DNA of 9,071 nt, taken from JBOFSR01 sp051651645 (GTDB lineage: Bacteria; Spirochaetota; Spirochaetia; Treponematales; Treponemataceae). The position numbers and the translations under genes are program-made. Positions 5,974 through 9,071 of this stretch are shown piece by piece. The notes below the pieces were generated by a model. The model searched no databases. It saw nothing but the letters and a program-made list of their open reading frames with translations, and was not told where the DNA came from. Positions within the stretch are counted from its first letter, which is position 1, and each line of letters begins with the position of its first letter. The stretch spans positions 1-9,071 of the forward strand of contig JBOFSR010000119.1 in assembly GCA_051651645.1 (NCBI GenBank), in the 5' to 3' direction.

Positions 5974-7329
5974 ATGAAAGATTTTCTTGAAAAAATAAAT
6001 GCATCTAATGTAAAAGCTGAAGATAGAATTGATGCCCTTAAATCCTTAGTTGCCGCAATTAATGAAGATGATTTTCCGCCTTTTAGTGGAGAAAACAATA
6101 ATCACGTTCACACAATTTATAGTTTTAGTCCGTATACGCCAACGATGGCAGCTTTGATAGCAAAAAAATCAGGGTTGGATGCCACAGGCTCTGTTGATCA
6201 TGATTCAATTAGTGCTGCAACTGAAATGAAAACGGCGTGCGAAATTTTAAAACTTGGTTGCACGACGGGATTTGAGGTTCGTACAAGCTTTAAGAATACT
6301 CCCTTTGAAAGCAAGCGACTAAATAGTCCCGAATCAATTGGGGTCGCCTATATCACCGTGCAAGGCATTCCCTCTGGAGCGATCTCAAAAGTCCGCGATT
6401 TTTTACTCCCCATTCACGAGGCACGCAATGAGCGCAATCGTAGCATGATTGAAAAGCTTAATCAGCTTTTGGCAACGGAGTATGCAGGTGAGGTCGTGGA
6501 TGCAATTTCTTATGAGGATGATGTTTTGCCGCTTTCAAAAGCTAATGAGGGTGGCAGTATTACCGAGCGGCATATTTTGTGTGCTTTTGCAATCAGCCTT
6601 GCAAGAAAATATCCTTCGCTTGATAAGCTGCTTTTTGTCCTCAAAGAACGCTTAAAAATTGCAATTCCCGCACAAATTGAAAAATTACTTATGGATTCAA
6701 TGAATCCTCATTTTATTTATGATTTAATCGGTCTCTTGAAACTGGAGTTTTTACAGCGATTTTTTATTCAACCAAGCGAGTGGGAGTGTCTTCCTGTTGA
6801 TGTTGTTGTCAATTTTGCTCACTCAATTGGGGCAATTCCGTGCTATGTGTATTTTGGCGATGTAAAAGATGCTACGGTGGGTGGGGCAAATCCTAATCCT
6901 TTTGAAGATGACTTTCTTGAAGATTTGCTTTTAGTTCTAAAAGAATTTGGGTTTTTAGCGGTTGCCTATGATCCGTCTCGAAACTCAAAACATCAATTAA
7001 TTCGCTTGCAACGCTTTTGTAAAAAATATGAATTTCTTCAAATCCTTGGAACGTCCATTGCATCCTCACGAGAGAGTTTTGCCTTAAGCGAGCTAAAACT
7101 ACCTGAATACCAGCACTTATCTGACACAACAAGAGCCTTGCTTGCCCATGAAAAATTAAGTTCTGTAAATCAAGATTTTGGCTTGTTTGCAATGAACAAT
7201 CCTACCATAACGATGACCCTTGAAAAACGCTTAAAAATCTATACTGATTTTGGCAAACGTCTTGTTCCTCTAGGCTCTTTAACAATTGACAAAGCAAGTG
7301 CTCAGCTTGCACAGGGGATTATCGACTAA
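5974..7329 (+). CDS. PHP-domain protein (putative metal-dependent phosphoesterase)
   Basis: The ATG at 5974 follows AAGGA (5963-5967) by 6 nt and gives 451 residues. The PHP fold (polymerase and histidinol phosphatase; trinuclear metal phosphoesterases) is shown by NNHVHTIYSFSPYTP (42-56) with the His44-x-His46 metal pair, VDHDS (74-78), and a conserved Glu101 in TGFEVR. ERHILCAFA (198-206) adds a possible further His. A long insert (about 105-330) is mostly helical. Near the C-terminus, LGTSIASSRESF (358-369) sits where related long PHP proteins, as I remember them, have a GEDINSPRQSF-like segment. The acidic ED would be replaced by Thr-Ser, so the third metal site may be incomplete. No signal peptide is seen, so the protein is cytoplasmic. 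It lies 18 nt after the PurF-like gene and is almost surely co-transcribed, which suggests it acts on the same phosphorylated compound. The substrate is unknown. Domain call is strong; catalytic competence is uncertain. Confidence 0.85.
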   Translation: MKDFLEKINASNVKAEDRIDALKSLVAAINEDDFPPFSGENNNHVHTIYSFSPYTPTMAALIAKKSGLDATGSVDHDSISAATEMKTACEILKLGCTTGFEVRTSFKNTPFESKRLNSPESIGVAYITVQGIPSGAISKVRDFLLPIHEARNERNRSMIEKLNQLLATEYAGEVVDAISYEDDVLPLSKANEGGSITERHILCAFAISLARKYPSLDKLLFVLKERLKIAIPAQIEKLLMDSMNPHFIYDLIGLLKLEFLQRFFIQPSEWECLPVDVVVNFAHSIGAIPCYVYFGDVKDATVGGANPNPFEDDFLEDLLLVLKEFGFLAVAYDPSRNSKHQLIRLQRFCKKYEFLQILGTSIASSRESFALSELKLPEYQHLSDTTRALLAHEKLSSVNQDFGLFAMNNPTITMTLEKRLKIYTDFGKRLVPLGSLTIDKASAQLAQGIID

Positions 7330-7381
7330 AAATCTTTTATTATCCTCTAAAAACTATGTAATTTTACCATAAGAAGGGTGA

Positions 7382-7398
7382 ATCTTATTTACTAAGAT
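7382..7398 (+). terminator. Weak AT-rich stem-loop after the PHP gene
   Basis: ATCTTA (7382-7387), loop TTTAC, TAAGAT (7393-7398) is a perfect 6-bp stem. Two bases after a G-T step comes a run of six T (7402-7407). This is the shape of an intrinsic terminator but with only one G-C pair per turn of the stem, so it would be weak. It lies 53 nt after the PHP stop and ahead of livH, where a boundary between two transcription units is expected. Confidence 0.3.
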
Positions 7399-7417
7399 GT
7401 ATTTTTTCGGTTATACT
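7388..7417 (+). promoter_or_regulatory. Candidate promoter for the liv operon
   Basis: TATACT at 7412-7417 is a good -10 (5 of 6, the same hexamer as the strong promoter at 4584). The best -35 is TTTACT at 7388-7393 with an 18-nt spacer, which is weak. The start would be near 7424, just before the GGAGG ribosome site at 7428-7432. The element overlaps the preceding stem-loop. Read-through from the PHP gene is an alternative. Confidence 0.35.
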
Positions 7418-7437
7418 TGTTAAAATTGGAGGTAGTG

Positions 7438-8301
7438 TTGAGTTCTTCGATGTATTTTCAACAATTAATTAACGGGCTTTCTCTTGGTAGCATTTATGCT
7501 CTAATCGCTCTCGGATATACAATGGTCTATGGGATTGTTAAGCTGATTAATTTTGCACACGGCGATATTTTGATGGTTGGCGCGTATGCAGGATTTTTTA
7601 TGCTGACTTTTTTTGGGGCAAATCCGCTTGGTTTAACGATGGCATTTTTATTTGCGATGGTTGTTTGTGCGATACTCGGTATTGTCATTGAGCGATTTGC
7701 GTATCGACCACTTCGAAATGCACCGCGTCTTAATTCGCTTATTACTGCAATTGCAGTTAGTTTAATTTTGCAAAATGGTGCAAGAGTTTTGCCCTTTGTT
7801 GGAGCAAATCCTCGCCAGTATCCAACTTTTTTAGAGAACACGCAAATAATTGTTATTGCCGTCTCTGCACTGTTAATGCTATCTCTTCATTACACAATCA
7901 CGTATACAAAAACAGGAAAGGCGATGAGAGCCGTCTCTTTTGATATGCAAGCGGCAAGTTTAATGGGAATTTCTGTGAATAAAACGATTGCTTTTACCTT
8001 TGCTTTGGGCTCTGTTTTAGCAGCGGCAGGCGGAATTTTGTATGCAAGTGCTTATCCTCAAATTGAGCCAACAATGGGAGCAATGCCAGGTCTAAAAGCC
8101 TTTGTTGCAGCGGTACTTGGCGGAATTGGATCGGTTCCAGGGGCAATGCTTGGTGGAATTATTTTGGGAATTGCAGAAACACTCACGAAAGGCTATTTAT
8201 CCTCTCAATATGCGGATGCAATCTCATTTTCAATTTTAATTATTATTTTGCTCGTAAAACCGACAGGAATTCTGGGCAAAAAAATACGAGTTAAGGTGTA
8301 A
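7438..8301 (+). CDS. livH: Branched-chain amino-acid ABC transporter permease LivH
   Basis: The 287-residue integral membrane protein is one of the two channel subunits of a Liv (HAAT family) importer for leucine, isoleucine and valine in the inner membrane. Signatures are the N-terminal LINGLSLGSIYALIALGYTMVYGIVKLINFAHGD (10-43, read in segments), the cytoplasmic EAA-like loop GKAMRAVSFDMQAASLMGI (160-178) that contacts the ATPases, and the GG-rich segment VLGGIGSVPGAMLGG near the C-terminus. About eight hydrophobic segments are visible. The start is set by GGAGG (7428-7432): the TTG at 7438 is 5 nt away. GTG 7435 is too close, ATG 7450 is 17 nt away, and TTG 7417 lies upstream of the ribosome site. 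The protein is slightly shorter than E. coli LivH (about 308), with a short N-terminus. livM follows after 2 nt. No periplasmic binding protein gene (livJ/livK) precedes it in the window. The precise substrate among hydrophobic amino acids or short amides cannot be read from permeases alone. Confidence 0.93.
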   Translation: MSSSMYFQQLINGLSLGSIYALIALGYTMVYGIVKLINFAHGDILMVGAYAGFFMLTFFGANPLGLTMAFLFAMVVCAILGIVIERFAYRPLRNAPRLNSLITAIAVSLILQNGARVLPFVGANPRQYPTFLENTQIIVIAVSALLMLSLHYTITYTKTGKAMRAVSFDMQAASLMGISVNKTIAFTFALGSVLAAAGGILYASAYPQIEPTMGAMPGLKAFVAAVLGGIGSVPGAMLGGIILGIAETLTKGYLSSQYADAISFSILIIILLVKPTGILGKKIRVKV

Positions 8302-8303
8302 TT

Positions 8304-9071
8304 ATGGAAAAAAAAACAAAGGCAAAAAACATAATCATTCTCGGAAGCGTTTCACTTTGTGCAGTTTTTTTACCAACTATTTTAATTTCTCAAAATATAA
8401 TCGACCCCTACACGGCACAAGTTATCACACTTGGCGGAATTAATGCAATTTTAGCCATCAGCGTAAATATTGTTTGCGGAATTACTGGCCAGCTTTCACT
8501 TGGGCAAGCAGGATTTTTGGCAATTGGTGCGTATTCGTGCATTTTTTTTACCGAAACACTAGGGTTTCCGCTTTTTTTGAGTATTCCGTGTGCAGGATTT
8601 ATCACGGCTTTTTTTGGCTATTTGATTAGCTTTCCAACTCTCAAGCTGACAGGCGATTATCTTGCCATTGTAACGCTGGGTTTTGGCGAAATCATCCGTG
8701 TTATTTTTATCAATTTAAAACCAATTACGGGCGGTGCAAGTGGCAAACAATTTCTCACTATTTTTTCCGCCGCCCCACATCTTGCATATTTAGTCATCAT
8801 TGGCAGCCTCGTTTTAATCATTATTTTTCTGCAAAATTTTTTACGCTCCACTTATGGACGTGCGATTCTTGCCGTGCGAGAAGACGAAATTGCCGCAAAT
8901 TCAAACGGCATCGGCGTTTTTCGCTATAAAATGGTAGGATTTGTCATCGCAGCCTTTGTTGCAGGAATTGGCGGCGCCTTGTACGCCCCCTTCATTGGCT
9001 TTGTGCAGCCAGATGTTGCATCCTTTAATCGCAGTATTGAGTATTTAATTTTTGTCGTTCTTGGCGGAATG
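8304..9071 (+). CDS. livM: Branched-chain amino-acid ABC transporter permease LivM (3' end beyond window)
   Basis: The frame opens with ATG at 8304, two bases after the livH stop. AAGG (8293-8296) inside the end of livH serves as ribosome site, so translation is probably coupled. 256 residues are visible and the frame runs off the window edge still open. Diagnostic segments are GITGQLSLGQAGFLAIGAYS (59-78), the EAA-like loop AILAVREDEIAANSNGIG (187-204), and FVAGIGGALYAPF followed by SIEYLIFVVLGGM at the edge. These are textbook LivM, the second permease of the Liv importer. The N-terminus is lysine-rich (MEKKTKAKN) and encoded across a run of nine A (8308-8316). Expected next genes are livG and livF (ATPases), as in other liv operons. 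G and C at third codon positions look somewhat more frequent than in livH, though this was judged by eye only. Confidence 0.94.
   Translation, partial: MEKKTKAKNIIILGSVSLCAVFLPTILISQNIIDPYTAQVITLGGINAILAISVNIVCGITGQLSLGQAGFLAIGAYSCIFFTETLGFPLFLSIPCAGFITAFFGYLISFPTLKLTGDYLAIVTLGFGEIIRVIFINLKPITGGASGKQFLTIFSAAPHLAYLVIIGSLVLIIIFLQNFLRSTYGRAILAVREDEIAANSNGIGVFRYKMVGFVIAAFVAGIGGALYAPFIGFVQPDVASFNRSIEYLIFVVLGGM

Noticed and set aside
7417..7437. TTG 7417 or GTG 7435 as livH start
   Set aside because: TTG 7417 lies upstream of the GGAGG site and within the predicted -10; GTG 7435 is only 2 nt after GGAGG. TTG 7438 has normal spacing.
1..9071. tRNA, rRNA, CRISPR arrays, insertion sequences, phage or toxin-antitoxin genes
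   Set aside because: None were seen on reading both strands; all long stretches are accounted for by the listed genes and no gap exceeds about 160 bases.

Overview
The window is AT-rich chromosomal DNA. It has T/A-rich codon use, TTG and GTG starts beside ATG, and Shine-Dalgarno sites of the AGGA/GGAGG type. It contains a membrane-barrel-like protein ending in phenylalanine, a lipoprotein with a relaxed lipobox, an aroD-aroE fusion and a Liv-type amino-acid transporter. Together these suggest a host-associated spirochaete, most likely Treponema. That assignment is inference from gene style, since no rRNA or other marker gene is present. I see no mobile element, tRNA, CRISPR array or phage gene.

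Layout. Left block (+ strand): the 3' end of a probable outer-membrane beta-barrel protein (3-659), then a promoter and ilvN, the acetolactate synthase regulatory subunit (784-1272), then a lipoprotein with an HEGLH zinc-peptidase signature (1299-2969). Its stop overlaps by 11 bp the end of the convergent aroDE gene (2959-4461, - strand), with a small inverted repeat across the overlap. Centre: a 153-bp divergent control region (4462-4614) with back-to-back promoters and a 13-bp palindrome. Right block (+ strand): a PurF-like protein (4615-5955) and a PHP-domain protein (5974-7329), 18 nt apart. After a 108-bp gap come livH (7438-8301) and livM (8304 to the window edge), which encode branched-chain amino-acid ABC permeases.

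The most interesting feature is the centre. The PurF-like protein keeps a recognisable phosphoribosyltransferase half and all four cysteines expected to bind the [4Fe-4S] cluster of Bacillus-type PurF. In its glutaminase half, however, the nucleophilic Cys, the glutamine-binding Arg and Asp, and the oxyanion-hole Asn are all replaced. It therefore cannot be a normal glutamine-dependent PurF. It is probably co-transcribed with a PHP-type phosphoesterase homologue whose last predicted metal-binding motif also looks altered. The divergently transcribed AroDE fusion has changed catalytic positions in both halves: His to Tyr, Glu to Asp and loss of the APGQ loop in AroD, and Asp to Glu in AroE. The PurF-like/PHP pair is the best candidate for an undescribed function, perhaps a PRPP-dependent or ammonia-dependent reaction followed by phosphoester hydrolysis. 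The sequence alone does not show the substrate.

Branched-chain amino acids link ilvN (synthesis) and livHM (uptake), but these lie about 6 kb apart in separate transcription units, and neither the catalytic ilvB nor a liv substrate-binding protein is in the window.
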